Source of the DNA: Dipetalonema caudispina
Taxonomy: Eukaryota > Nematoda > Chromadorea > Rhabditida > Onchocercidae
DNA length: 64,000 bases
Direction of reading: 5' to 3'
Assembly (NCBI GenBank): GCA_013365325.1
Contig: JABVXV010000004.1
Location: 496,001-560,000 of the forward strand
The position numbers were made by a program, and so were the translations under genes. Each line of letters begins with the position of its first letter. The stretch's first letter is position 1. Below the pieces are notes generated by a model. That model was not told where the DNA came from. It searched no databases and saw only the letters and a program-made list of their open reading frames with translations. Below, piece by piece: positions 41,611 through 56,600 of this stretch.

Positions 41611-44600
41611 GTAACCACAGTTCTGAATAATTGAATTTCGATGCTTACATTCTCAAATCAGTGTTGTTGTATTATAAATATTAAATGCTTATCTTTCTAT
41701 GTTTTTTGCTAACGATTTACTATTTGTTGCTTATTTTGTATTTTAGACTAAGGAAACTATATTAGATAAAAAGTAAATTTGAATGTTTTTATTTGAATTT
41801 GAAATGAATTTTGTATAAAGCGCAAAGAATTGCAATATCAAAAATGTATTTGGACTGGGAAGTGCTAATATTGTTCAACAAATTTTTCAAAAGACGGGAG
41901 CATCAAGATAGATAGTCTAATGGCCAGCCATTGGAAGCTGAAAGCAACTAACTGTAAGCAATCACCAATGCCCTCTTACAACTAACTATATTGAAAAAAA
42001 ACTTAACGTCAACCATTCCGCAGTTGTTCAATATCTAAGAAAACTGGGAAGACGAAAAAGCTTGATGAATATCTTATAAAGAGATTGGCAAGCATAAAAA
42101 ACATCTTTGTCGATCGGATATCATGCAAAACCAAAAAAGAGTGTGACAATCGGTGACTATCAACAGTGGTCGGACGGTGAAGTCCCAAAGCCGAACCAAA
42201 AAATCAAGGTCGTCGGTTGATGATCTATTGCTATCACAGATTTTGAATTTTTGAAACCATTATATCTGACAAACATACTCAGCAAGCCAAAAAGACGTGC
42301 CGAAAATTGTAACATATACTGAGTTAACGGAAAGAACTCAATGCGACAACACCTAGCCCAATTTCAAATAATAAATACTTTCAAACAAATTAGGATGCAA
42401 AGTTTTAACTTATTTGCCACATTCAAATTGATTTCTCGCCATTTCACTACCACTTCCTCAATCATCTCAACAAATCTTTGAGAGAAAATCTTAACTATCA
42501 TGATGCACGAAAATACTTTTCATCAAACCCGGAAAAATGAAGTTCTACGCTACAGTAATAAATACATCTATTTTTATTGGCAAAAATGTGCTAGCTATCA
42601 CAGTTTAAGCCCAATCATAATAAGTGAAATATTTATGTGCGGAAACGTAATTATTTTTCTACTAATCTAATATATGTATATATAAGTATATGTACCTGTT
42701 TTGCAGCCGAAATAAGTTTCTCTTCAGATGAATGACCTTGTACAAGTGCATTAGCTGCTTCACAAAGCTGATGAACAGCTGCTGCAACAAGTCGAGATGC
42801 TGAGATCAGTCCTTCCGACCACTGGTAATCATCTGTTGCAAATGCCGGGTGAGCTTCTAGTCTATAAATCATGTCATTTAATACACAGAAACTACCACTG
42901 ATCCAATTTGTTTTACGAAGTAGTCAGATATTTCATAAAAAATCCTGTTCCAATAAGTATTCAAGAAAGTATTACCTTCCTTGAGCGACCAACTCACGCT
43001 GCGCTGCAGATGCTGCCTTCACAAGGGTTTGTACAGCAGTTGCAATTGACTTCGCTGCAGCCAGAATTTGCTCATCGAAGGTTAATGAATCGTCTACTTT
43101 CTGAATCTAGTGATAAGTTTGAAATTTTTGAGTAAAATAGAAATCGAAAATTAGAATAGAAGAAAAGGAATCAGCATATTCACACTATGGCACAACACTT
43201 CCATGCCCTCTGGTAAATATAATTCATAATCATAAGTAGAAAGGTTATTTTCAGGAAAAAAAGAAAAAAAATTAAGCACATTTCCTTGAAAATTTGGTAG
43301 GTGGCACTCACTACATTAGACCATATACCTGGGATCGGAACGTTAACGTTTCATTCAAGTGCAAAAACAAAACAAAAACAAAAAAAGGAGAAAAAAAAAA
43401 AAAAAAAAACTAAAAGCAAGTAAACCCAAAGCACACAATATGAAGCCATAACAAATCGCAACAGCGTAGGGTTGGGGAGGCTAGATGGATACGGAGCAAT
43501 ACACAGTGGCCGATACGTCTGAGATGCTGGTTGACTTTTCACAACCCAAGAATATCAGACATATCAACACTGCATATGCAGGAAGTGCTGCCATAGTGGT
43601 CAGGAGTATATCTCTTTACTGCTGGGTCGTACAAACAACACATCCAATTATTGCTGCTATTGCATGCATAAAATTTTCAAATATTTAAAAATTCAGGGAA
43701 TAAATTTTGCATCTCTTCCAGGTTGTTAGGAATTGGACTACGAAAGAAAATCAACCAAGACAGTTCAACTACCAGAACCATAGGTGTTACGGAAATAACG
43801 TGGAATCTACACTACAAAATTTAACAACAGCATGCCATTCAAAAATGTGGAAAAGCCCAGTGCACACCAGGAAACAGTTTCAAAAGCATATAACAGTCCA
43901 CATACAACCACCAAAAACTGAAAATGCACAATTTTAGTTTTGTTTCTACCTGAGTCTGGCGAGGTCTAAGCTGCGAAAGTTTCACAGCTGCTGCTTCAAT
44001 AGAGTTTGCCGCGCCGATGAGCTCATTTTCTGCAACTGCTGTTGGATCCGATGGATCAGTCCAGGAGTCACCCTTCAGTAATTCACCACAACTCACAAGT
44101 TCACCAACCACCTGAAATATAGGAAAATTCACAGCAAACACGATCTAACATATTCACTGTTAGTTTTCCGGTAAAACATTTTGCATTAGTATGTCACTTT
44201 AATTTCTCTTCCCCAATGTCTCCAATACGAGACTTTTGGATAACTCATTTCCAAAAAGCAAATTTAGAATAGCTTACTTTCGCAATTCGTCTAGATGTTT
44301 CCAGCAAAGCATCCCGAGAGTGAGGATCATCTCGTCGTACGATCAGCGCTTGAAGGGTTATCAGAAGTGAGCGTACCTGGACAGCCACTTCACGTCCACA
44401 GTCTAATGTACGGTATCTGAAACACAGCTTATGACATAATATCCATCGTCAAAATCTACTGCTTTCGTAATTGGAAATTTAATTTCCTGCTGCTTCCCCA
44501 AAAACTATAAAAGATGAAATAAAACTATATCTGATGATAGAGAAAACAGTCATTTTTGAACGAGAAAAAACGAGATGGACTGGAAAGCAGTTCTACCATG

Positions 44601-47600
44601 AAATCATCAGGTACAAAATACCAAAGTAATTCTATTTATAAAAGAGAAGAAGGAATATATAATAGAATCTTCAATAATACGGCTATAATCGTTCGGGTTG
44701 CATTTGGTGGATCTTTCCTATACGAAAAGTACAGAGTAGAGAAGAATCATTTTTATGCCACTCGTACCACTAATAAAAATTAAAGATAAACCTAGCGTCG
44801 GCGGAATCAGCAGAGACAGCAGCGGCGCGGGTGGTAGCTAACAAATCACATACAGATTGCCGGGCAAGATTAGCTGCTGCAATAATATCACTCTGTTGTA
44901 GTGTTTGTGCCGCTGATGCTGCACGAGCCGTTGCTGCAGTCAGCTGTTTTGTTGATCGGATAAGATCTTCTGCTGTGGCTCCTCCTAAACAGAACATTCT
45001 GGAATATTCGTAAATTGAAAGCAGTTTATTCGAGACACTACAACAACATCATAAGTGCTCTTTCTTCAACTGACTTTACAAATAAAGCAAAATTAAAGAG
45101 ACTGAGGGCAATCATTTCCTACAACAGCTATTACTATTGCTGTTGCTAATATAGAATGCAGAGATTTCCTTGGAAATCAGCAATCTATTAGCACTGGTAA
45201 ATTGTAATTGGACTAATCAATGTAAAAAAACCTCCTATCTCAGTCAATTTAAACTATATACACATTTTTAACCCTAGACAATTTCAAAACACGCTAATAA
45301 ACTGCCGATCCGTGGATGAATAACTCTTCCAAACTTGGAGCTCTCACTTCTTGTCAAAATGATTTAACATAGTAAATCAGTGATCCAGATAACAAAAGGT
45401 TCCAGATAAATAATAAGAATATAAAAAGGAAAGCAAGGAAAATCAAAAAATCAAAACTACTCCGTTAGGTAAGTCACTTAATACCAACTGAAAGTGAATG
45501 ACTATGATAAAATCAAATAAGAAGGATTTTCCTCCTTATAAGGCTCCTAGGTGGAAATTTCTCATTACCCATTTCATTGAGTATAATGAACAAAAAAAAA
45601 AAAAAGAAAAAAGAAAAAACATTCAATCTTGAGTCTCCAAACTTTGTACAATATTTAGCCACAATATTAAATACGTTACCTCTTGAAGGTGCTTCACCAC
45701 TGTCATAAAGACTAATTTCCTGACCAATAGCTTCAATAGCTGCTTCTAATGCTCTCGTACCACGTTGATGCTCGTCTTCAATCGTTTTCACAGTTTTGAG
45801 CAGTGATGTTACGTTTGTTACCATAACCTACAACAAAATAATTAGAGTGAATAATAAAGGCTAACATTTCACTGCATCCATATTGAACTATAATATCAGC
45901 AGGATTACAAACTGTCGATTATGAAAGCATATTTATTCTGAATTTGTTGTTGGACAAGGAAACATTTTTCGAAATTGTTCCACGGTTAATGAAAAACTTA
46001 AAAGTGAGTGAAAAAATGCCAGAAGAAGCTGATTACCTTGGCTGCTTCTTTGAGATATCCCATAGCAGGATCATGCAGTGAACGGCCCGATGCATTTTTT
46101 GTAGCTTGAATTAAATTCGAAAGGGCAGCTGCGACATCACGGACTGCAATTCACTGTTTTTTGCGTCTCATAAATTTTTACAGGAAAGCATTCCTTCACA
46201 AAATAAGTAAATTCCAGTAATATCCAAGCGGACCATACCTGCATGAATGACCATAACTTGGGCTTCGGCATTATCGGAGGACAACGAAACAGCACCACTT
46301 TTAACCGCATCTGACAAATTGACAATAGTACGCACAGCATTTTGTGCTGCAACTGCTAGTTGCTCCTGATTTGATGCTGCGCCCGCTACAAGAGCCTTAG
46401 TATCTTCTACTAAGGCTTTCGCAGTTTTTAAGATTGCCTCCCTAGAATCAACTTTAGATTATGTCATTTTACATAGTTAAAATTGCGCAAACAGAACAAG
46501 CTTCAGTCGCATTATCTCACCTATGATCTCCAAATTTTCCGGAATCTCTCTGTGGATTCAACGATCCGGCAGTAGCAAACATAATCGTTGTATCAAGATC
46601 TCCAATGATACCGGATACAGTATTGGCAGCGTTAATGCATGCTTGCGTACCACGTGAACCCTCATGCAGCGCTGCAAGCACTTCCTGCACTCTTTCTACC
46701 ACCGTTTGTGATCCACGAGATAAATCATCTAATACACGCTGAAATATTTTTGAATCTAACATAAATTGCAATGTTTTAAATGCTTTATTAAAAATATCTA
46801 CGCTAAATTTCTAACTCGCAAACACGAAGATGAAGTCTTACATATCATATTAATTTATACGAAATATTCATCTTTGTGTTTTTTTTTGCTGGGTTCTTTG
46901 TGTGTTACTTAAGGCATCAAAAAATCAAGTGCTGCTAGTAGACACATTTATTCTATCACAATTAGACAAACATCACTGATGTAAAACTTTAACAAAGTTT
47001 CATTAGACAGTTTAAGAAAAAAGGTCTTTGCCTTGAACAATCAATTCTTTACTACTCATGTAGAATTTTCGAATTTGATGCGTCATCATCAATGAAAAAT
47101 GTTAGCTGTTTAATGACTAGGTGTATGTGAACAATACGAATGAAAAACATGAGTCAATAAAAAAAGAAAGTCTCTGTTAATTTAGAGCTCGATCTCAGCA
47201 GGATAATTTTCAATAGGAATTCAATCAGATCCTATCTTATATCTACTTTTCGGTGATGACAACGACATGAAATGTACTTTTCATTTCTTCCCGCTGAAAT
47301 CTTTGCTTTACTGAAAGTACTGCTACTTGACGTATCAATTTAAATTCACTTCATTTATCATTTTTTCACACTTATCTGTTCTCCACTTTATTCTTTCACC
47401 TCTCATCGATTCATTCGCTTCTCGTACAGCTATCAACATTACCCCGTTTTCTTCCAATAACCCCAATATTAGCGAATATCTTGCTGTTAAATCTTTCAGA
47501 ACAGTTACCTGATCACTTGGGTTAGCACGGCGCTGTCCAGCTATTTTAACTTCTTCAATGCATGCAGTACCCAACTTCTGCACCGCCACTCGCAGTTTCT

Positions 47601-50600
47601 GTGCTAAATTTGGAGAAGACAGCGTTGCAATTGCAAGGCGTGAATCATTGGCCAGATCCGAATATCTGAAATGAAAAATAAAAAAAAATGACATAATGAC
47701 ATAAGTTAAAAGAGAAACAAATGGAACAAACTAGTGAAGAAAAAGTACCGTTCAGAGAATCTCAACGCCAACGAACCCAACGATTCCGGAGGCGTAAGAG
47801 GCATATCAGTAGCAAGGCGTGATATTTCTTCCAATGCACTTATCATACGCGTCTGCGCATCTGTGAATGTCCCAGTAATCGTTTGTGAAGTGGCCTCATC
47901 AGTGAGAGCTATCGACCTAGATATATTCTCCACAACGCCAAGGATAACACCAGCTTCAGACGCCATACGGTTTACATTTCGTTGCATTTCAGTAAGTGCA
48001 TCACGCAGTTGACTAGCGCTATCGTTTAATACCACATGCAAGTCATGAGCCTGAAATGAAATGGTCAATTATGGATCCCAGAGAATGAAAAAACTCCCTA
48101 AAAACCTAATTTGAAACTGATATTCGGATAAAATATCATAATCTTACACAGAATAGAAAAAAACCTTTGGATTTCCACTGATATTTCTGCACGCATACAG
48201 CATTTGTAGCTCCGCCTCAATAACAGTCTTGCATTGTTCAAAGATGACTGTTAGTGATTTTGTATCATATGTTACCGAAGCCGCCTGTATGGAAGACTGT
48301 ACCAATGGCTCCATTGCTTCCATATGTTCATGTACACGATGTCCAAGTTCTTCACTATGTCCAATTGCTGCTTCACGTAATGGTTCAATTCTGAAAAAAC
48401 CTGCATTAATCTCGAGAATCAAAAACAAACATCTGTCAAGTGGTCTACTGAGATATTGACATTTCTGACCTATCGTAAAGAGACTGGCAAGCATGCAAAA
48501 TTTGCTGATGAACTCGTTGTTCAGTGATTACGCCACGCGGTAGTTGATCTTGAAAGGCATCCATTGAGGCTCGATCAATCTGCTGAATCATTTGTTGAAG
48601 CTGAATTATTGCAGCATCTAAGTCCACCTGAAAAGTTACTTTTTTTAAACTTTTTTTCCTTATAAGTTGATTTTGACATTTCTCTCCTTCTAACTGCAAG
48701 TATCTAATCCCTATAACTAACTGGCAAAAATATAAAACGAAAACAGTAACAAGCTAACCTGACCAGGTGCCCGTTCACGGATAGAAGTTACCAAACGTTT
48801 GATACTCTCACTAACAACTTTTGAATTATCAGCAAGGCGTTGCCAAATTGATGCATCTGCTGGCGACACAGCAAGCTGCTTAGCAGTTCTGCAAATAAAA
48901 AGCGTTTCAAAATTCGCAAAGAAGTAATTATATTAATAACCACAAACTGACAGTTTTATCTTCAAGCAGTCAAGAAACTTTTGACGCCTTCGCGAAAACC
49001 AACCGATGACAATAAAAGTGAACAGTTGAACTTACACAATCATTTCATAACTGGCATCCAGCATTTCCTTGCCAGACAATAGAATTGATTTCTGGGCAGT
49101 TTCACCCGTTGTAGATATCTTCGCAGGTACTGCAGCGAAGTCTGGATTGTCCACGAATGTTTCTAGTTGTTGAGCTGCTGTGTATAGAGATCGCGCTGCT
49201 CCCGTACATTCTCGCTGGTTCCTCTCTCTACAGATTTTTATGCATATGATTAAAGAGCTACTGATTTAATAGCTAATAATGAAGATCTAAACTGCATCCT
49301 CCTTTTATTATAATTTTTCTTCATAAAAATCTTAGAATAGTGATTTACGTGAATGAGCTATCCAATTGTTTCACAGCAGTTATCAAAGAGGCTGTAGATG
49401 ATGCAACTTCCCGAGCACAGTTGATAAACTGTTTCTTCAGATTTACATTTGATGCCCGTTCCGATGCTTCGCGGCATAAATTGGCTAGTGTTGAAGTATG
49501 TTTGGCAATAACCGTAGCATCCTGAAATGAATATTGAGAAAGTTTGAAACTATCTTTGATTCATTTATTATTACCATAGTAACATGTAAAACAAGACGAA
49601 AATGTCAACTTGTTAATCTATTAAAAAACCTCACATTTTATTTTACATATCTCAAATATATATTGGTAAAGGTGAATAACGAACATCAAGAATTTGCTGC
49701 TGGGTATATTCCATGCGTTCAATACGTTCACAGATTTGTTTGACAATTTCAACTGAACGATGGCATTTTGATGTATCGATGATAGCAGCATGTCCTGGCT
49801 GACTTTTTGCATCAGCAACACCAATCAAATAAGCGCTCTAAATGGAAAACTATGAATTAGTAAAAGAAATTACGAGACAAATACAACTTAAATAAGCTAG
49901 AAATAAAGAATAAACCTGAGTAGCTCCCTCAGCGAGACCACAGATTGCATTCGCAGCAATATGAACACTTTCGCAAAGTGAATGAGTATCCCGATTCTTC
50001 GCATGTCGTGCTATACCAGTCATACCCTCGCCCAATCGCTTCGCTTGCTCCGTTACAGAATCCAAACTTTCATAATAACCTTCATTATTGACCGGCAAGT
50101 TAGCTCGATCCAGAATATGTCGTATGGACTGAAAGCAAATGATTTCGAGTCTGGACTACGCTGAAATTAATGTTACTTATAATCTCATTTCAACTCCAGA
50201 CTCAAACTTACCTTTATTTGTCGCAATGCTGCGTCACACTCACGTTGCCAAGGAGCTTCGCGGCTCACATTTTCAACAATAGCATTTACGGATTCAGTAA
50301 GTGACCGAGTGGACTGAGATAGCAACTGTAGAGCCGACGCATTGGCAGCATCCATTGAAGCAGTATGGGTACGCCATACTACATTCACTGCTTCTTTTCG
50401 AACTGTTTCGAGGTAAGACATACACTGCTGTCGTTGCACCCCATCCTGAATTTTTTCCTTATCAAAGATAAAACATAAAACAATTATAAGAACATTATTT
50501 TCATGTTACACCTCAATAACGTCCAGAACACTGCAATCACAGCTTAGCAGAGTTTTTCGTCAACAAAGAAGAAATAAATAATCTTACTACAGATTTTAAA

Positions 50601-53600
50601 GTTCTTTTTGTAACTGCAAAGAGTGAACCTGCTGCTGTTTGATAGCTTGAGTAACAGCAGTGTGGAAATCAGTATAAGAGCGAACGAATACATCGACAGC
50701 TGCCGTTTCCTGTGGCGCTTGCAAGCTTATAGCTAACTGTGAGCAAGCTTCGATAAGTCGTGAAGCTGAACCAAGAAGATCCACCGTAGATGCTATTTCA
50801 GGGGCCTGAGAAGTATTATAATTTCTCAGAAATTTAATTTCGCGTTCATTTGTAAGGACAAATATTCAGAAAGAATATCATATGATAATATATATAGAAA
50901 TTAAGCACTGTTAAATTCTAGCACTTACTCTGAATGACTTGATTTGACTAACAGCTCTTTCAATATGTTGCGTATCCGGTAAACACGACAAGCACTGTCG
51001 CAGTGATATTGCAACTTGTTTTGTAGCATCATTAAGCTGCTGCGATGTTGCCTGTTCACGTACCTTATCAAAAACACGTCCAGAATCGTGGACTACTGAG
51101 CGAGCTGAGACAATGAACCTTAAAATGCTGGTAATTCATTAATAAATCATATATTTTGCCACCAAATCGAAGAAAACATTTACGTGAAGTATGAATGAGC
51201 CAACCTATCTACAGGAGTATCTTTCCTTGTCGAACATACTCCATGAACAGCAGATGCAAATGTTCGCAACGATTGTGCTGCTTCGACCGCACTTGCACCA
51301 ACATGTTGACGATCGCCACTTGCTACTGCACTCACCATTTGAGTCAGCGTTGAACCAACCTCAAATGAAAAGATTCATGCTGTTCCAAAATACTGAACAT
51401 AGTCACAACCAGAATTTTGATGGAAGATATGAAATGCCTGATTACTTTACTCATCAAAAGTTCGAACTTGACCTACCTGTCTGGCAGCACTAGCTAGTTT
51501 AGAACTCGCAGTTTCGGCTGACTCCCCAGGAACTGCGGTAAGCTGTCCGTTTTGAGCGGCACGACCAATTTCAATAAGCTCATTATCTAGTTCCCGGATC
51601 AGGTCTTCCGAATGCGCCAACTGCATTTCAAAATTAAGCTGTTTGGCATTGTTCAGAGCAACTCGCAATTCTGCCAGTTGCGTAGACAGTTGTTGACTGG
51701 TGGATTGTAAATGGATGGCTACATGCTGTTCTGGAACTGAAGGTACTGTCTGACGTGCGACTTCAACTAGCCGAGTTGCCGGGCGCAATACCTAAAAACT
51801 GAGAAATTGAGAAAATTTGTTATGAAAAAAAGACTGGAATTTTATGTGAAAATAGTGACTGCTGTCCAGGTAAGCATCTCAACTAATTTTCGTTTCACCA
51901 CGCAGGTTGATTAATGATGGAAACTTATCTAGCTCAAAAATTCAACCGAGACAACAACCAAATAGAACTAAAACAAAATATTATGCCACAGAACATAAAA
52001 AAAAAACTCATAAAAAGTTATAAAAATAAAGCATCATTGGACTAAACTATCAAAATCAACAAAGAAAGCCAAAACACAACTGTATCCACAACAAATTAAA
52101 ATGAATTGTCAGTTCAACAAAATTCGAAAAAATTAACTGCGATGAATATCAACAATGAAAACCTATCTCAAAACATGTTGTTGAAATAACCACTAATACT
52201 AAGAAGTACTTCTGTTTCCTTTCTACAACTATATGACTTCAAGGCCATTAATACTTCAATATGAAACAAATTGCGCAGGCATAGACTTCTATACTACTGC
52301 TAATCATACTGTTATTGTCGTTAGCAACAAAAACCAGAAGTACTGTTAGTTAGCAAATCCATTATTTAATCTACTATTTGAAGCTTGACACACTTTTACA
52401 AGCGAAAATGAAAAAAAAAAAAAAAAAAATGGAAATGTTTTGAGGGAAAAAGATTCGCAAACAAAAACTCATCGAAATGGATAATTTACTTGGATATGAA
52501 ACAAATACTACAGTCCACAAGCTTTATTTTACATTCTATATTCAAAACGAAACAACCGACAACTCGAAAATTCGATTTGCAGAATGTTTGATGTTACTGA
52601 ACTGTTTTTTCGTTAAACGTCACAAACGATTTGAAGTAATTTACTTAAAGTAATTGAAGTTCTTCTTTAAGATCATCATTTTAGCGATCAAAATTAATTT
52701 AACTAAGTCGAAAAACCAAAGAATGGGAGGATGATCGCTTTCGTGGCATTCCCTCTTTAGCTTTATCCAGAAAACTTCTTCCATCCACCGAACATTCCAT
52801 CAAATGGCAGTGAAAAACAGTTATGCTAATGTGAAAGAGAACAACTTAAAAGTATCGGATATTAGCAGTAATAAGAAAGCCGGATGACAATTCGTAATAC
52901 ATAATGGAAGATAGAGAAACTCCACCGAAAACATTGTCAAGAAGGAGTGAAAAGCAACTGAGATGGGAAATCACAAAGAGCTGGAAGCACAGAAATTAAT
53001 AAAATCAGGATGACCACATTATTAATGCAATAATGAGAAGTTAATCATACAGAAAGGTACATCAGAGGAATTAAAAGGAAAATACTTCAGCATACGGGGT
53101 CAAGAGGGGAATTCAGAAGAGTTGTCATAATGGCACCAGAGAAAGAAAAAGAACAAATATAATGTAGAGGTGACTGATGGCAGTAGAGGATTAAACTATG
53201 GAGGCCATACGATATTAGCATCGTAAATAGTAAAAGATTAAATTGAAACCACAAAAAAAATGGGGAAGTTGAAGAGAAGGAAGTGGAGAGAATAAGTGAT
53301 CAATCAATACAAATTACGAAATAAGCAAATTTCAAACCAAAAATAATTCTCAGAAAAGTTCTTATTTCTTTCCCTGTTTCCCTCAGTGATGGCGTCCAAT
53401 AAACACGGGATGATAATTACATCGATCCTGCTTCGATTTGTCTTGTCTACAAGATAGTTTACTTCGAAGGTACACCAACATTTCTGTCCAATTTCTATGA
53501 AATTTTTAAAAACGAAACCAAGACAAATCACCTTTTTCGAAGCATAAACAATTTTAAAATGATCCGGTTATTTCCGTATATAACTCGTTGCAAAATACTC

Positions 53601-56600
53601 TCTAAAAATCATAGTATTCCAAGTCAATGGTTGATAGACAGACCATATATTCCAGTTCTGATATATAACTCTCAGTTAAGTTTATGCAATGCTATACGAT
53701 GTATTGAAGTCAAGCTGTGTAAATGAGGTAGAAGATGTACCGTAAATTAAGCTTTACGAGAAAAAAGATAATAGCTAACATAAAACTGCCAAGAATACGA
53801 TGAAATACTTCGATCTATAGCTATTGAGGAGAGTAGGGCATAGAAAAACGGAAAAAGATTGTGGTTAAGGAAAAAAAGAATAAAAAAGAGCTGCAGGAAA
53901 GCAAAATGAGGAAGCTTACAATAAATAAGCATTTTAAAACCAATGTGTACAAAAAATCAAACGACTACTAGTTCTGATCAAGATTTGTCTTCCAAACCAA
54001 ATAGTAATCGAAGTGAGGAACTGGAAATTTGAATGAAACACCCTTTTGATATCTTGTATCAATATTCAAGTAGTTGAACTGAGTGCGCAAAACAACTTTT
54101 CTTCCTTCAATGCTCCGCTCTTTAACTTCGCGCTACTATTTTTAATGAAAAATAGATATATTTTTCTCTCAATTACCACAAACCTCTTAGTAGCACTTCT
54201 TGTTGAGCTCCAATAAACAGTCTGATGAACACAACAAATTATTCCTGATCCTGGATATGAAATGAATGAGTGCAATTTTCTTCTCAGCTTACCTGTGTCG
54301 TGTCACGAATCAAATTGCCTTGTGCACGAAATTTTTCATTGGGAGATCGAGCTGCCTGACTTTCGCGGATAGATGCAATGAGGGGTGGTACTCGTTCTGC
54401 TGTTTCTGTACATTCGATGATTAATGTTTCTGTTACTGTTTTCGATTGAATGTAAGGCTGGCAAGCATTCGCTGCTGCTATAGTTTGCGTTGCTGCGGCT
54501 GCCGCTTGTTTTGCAGCCTACAAAATTTTCAAGAAAGTTTTCTATATTACTTTTAAATTGCAAATGTAAATTTGAATCCTTAAATGCCAGAAACAAACTT
54601 GTTCAAGATGTTCCATCGTTCTCTTTGATTGTTCCTCACTGGTTGCTTCGCTGGTGACTGTCACCAACTTTTCGGCAGCATCACGTAATGCTACTTGCGA
54701 TTCAGCTGCCTGTGGATGCACTTGACATTCCTAAACATAAACGATCCATTTTCCATGCAGGTTCATCTTCCAAGTTCTATCAAAAATTAAACAAGCCTTC
54801 ACACCTAATTCAAAACAAACGTTTTAAAGATAATCACATAATTATTACAGTGCAATACCTTCGTAGCATCGATCATTCTGCTGGTAGCCTGTGCCACTGA
54901 ACGAGCCGCATCAAGTAAGCGATCACGACGTTCCGGTGCACGATCCGCTTCTGCTTCCATCTGCTCAACTAATAGACGACTATGGCGTATTGCACTCTCA
55001 CCTTGCCGAACCATATCTTCCGTTGGCCCCTAGAATTTGAAGACGTTTAGTCCAATTCTCCACAACTTATAAATGAAAATTCTCTCTAATTTCGAAAGTA
55101 TTTTTGTATTGAAAGTAATACTGGATAAAAAAATGTTTGATAAGTATAAGACATTTGACAATCTTAAACATAAATGTATTCGATGAACGGCACCATTCCC
55201 GGGATTAATCAGCAGCTTCTTAGGAAAAAAAAAATATATGTGATGGAGGTCGAAGAGGCCGAAAACTTCAAGATATGGCACAGTTAGGTTCAAGTGCAAT
55301 CATATTTTAATAATAATCAAGAGGATTGCAGTGGATATGTAAGTAAATTTAACTAAGCACAAAACAAACACAAGGATATTGCAACGAGAGAAAAGGAACC
55401 TGATAGGTAATAATCTTTCTGGACTGATTTAAAATTTGTTCATATTCATAATTCTCTTGAGTTGTACGAATTAACTTCGGTGAAGTTTTCACATGCAAAA
55501 GTAAATCATCCAGTGCTGCTGTCACCTTAAATTAGTACTGTTTGTAAACCGAGTCTACAAAATTATGCTTAACAGTTTTAAAATTCATTGTCAAAACGTT
55601 CTATTCACAGTTAAAAACGTGAATTGGGTCTCATTACTCAAACATACCTAATTTTATTACTGATATTACAAATTATACCTTACTTCGATCTGTTTGATTC
55701 ATTTATCAAAATTCTCAGGATATGAATTATGTCGACTTCAGAACTTTGAATAGTTACCTGTCGAGAAGCTTCATGAATGTCAATAAAGGATTTCTTTCCA
55801 TCACCAGTGCTTCGGGTGCATGCGTCTTGTGCATCTACTAATAGGTCCTCCACCGCACGAGCTACCTGTTTCGCAGCAGATGTTAACTGTTCCTGACATG
55901 CGGGAGAATCGATAGTTGGTGCTACGACTCGAGCACAGGCTACCAATTGAGAAGTAGCGTAAGCACACTGGGTAGCAGAATGAATCACTTTGTCTTGCAG
56001 CGCTGGTTCTTCACATTCAGCAGATATAGTTTTAGCCCTAGAAATATTAGCCTAATTGTATACCCTGATATTTTTCTCAGAATTCTGGTAGACACGCTAT
56101 TTTGTTACGCAACATTAAAAAAAGTACAAATCTTTTTCCTTCAAATTGAGAGTAAGTTCACATAAATGCAGAAGAACGAATTTCTTTCACAGAAAATTTT
56201 CAATTCATAAATTAATTTACTAATTCAAATGGGTTTTCTTTTTGAGACCAATAATCTTTTTTTATTTCTATTTTCGAGTTCACCATTTTCAGCGCATACA
56301 AAAAATAAAAAAAAAAGTCTGCACTCTTAAATCTGTCCTCTAATTAGAAAGCAAATTTCATTCCACTCTAAGTATTTTAAAAGATAGAACAATTTATCAC
56401 ATGACTCAATTATTTACTCGAATAAATTCTACAAACATTTGACAAATTCCTTTTCCATAAAATTTTCCAATTTGGTGCAATGTCGATACTTTATGATATA
56501 GAATACATAATTTGTAATATCGATATGGCATCAGTTTAATATCGCATGCTTGAATATATTCCCTATGGAAATGTGTATAACTCAGTACTTAAGACTTACC

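Noticed and set aside
47734..48012. 92-codon plus-strand ORF inside talin, and similar antisense ORFs along the rod
   Set aside because: Shadows of talin exons on the opposite strand; the minus-strand frame matches talin rod sequence throughout.
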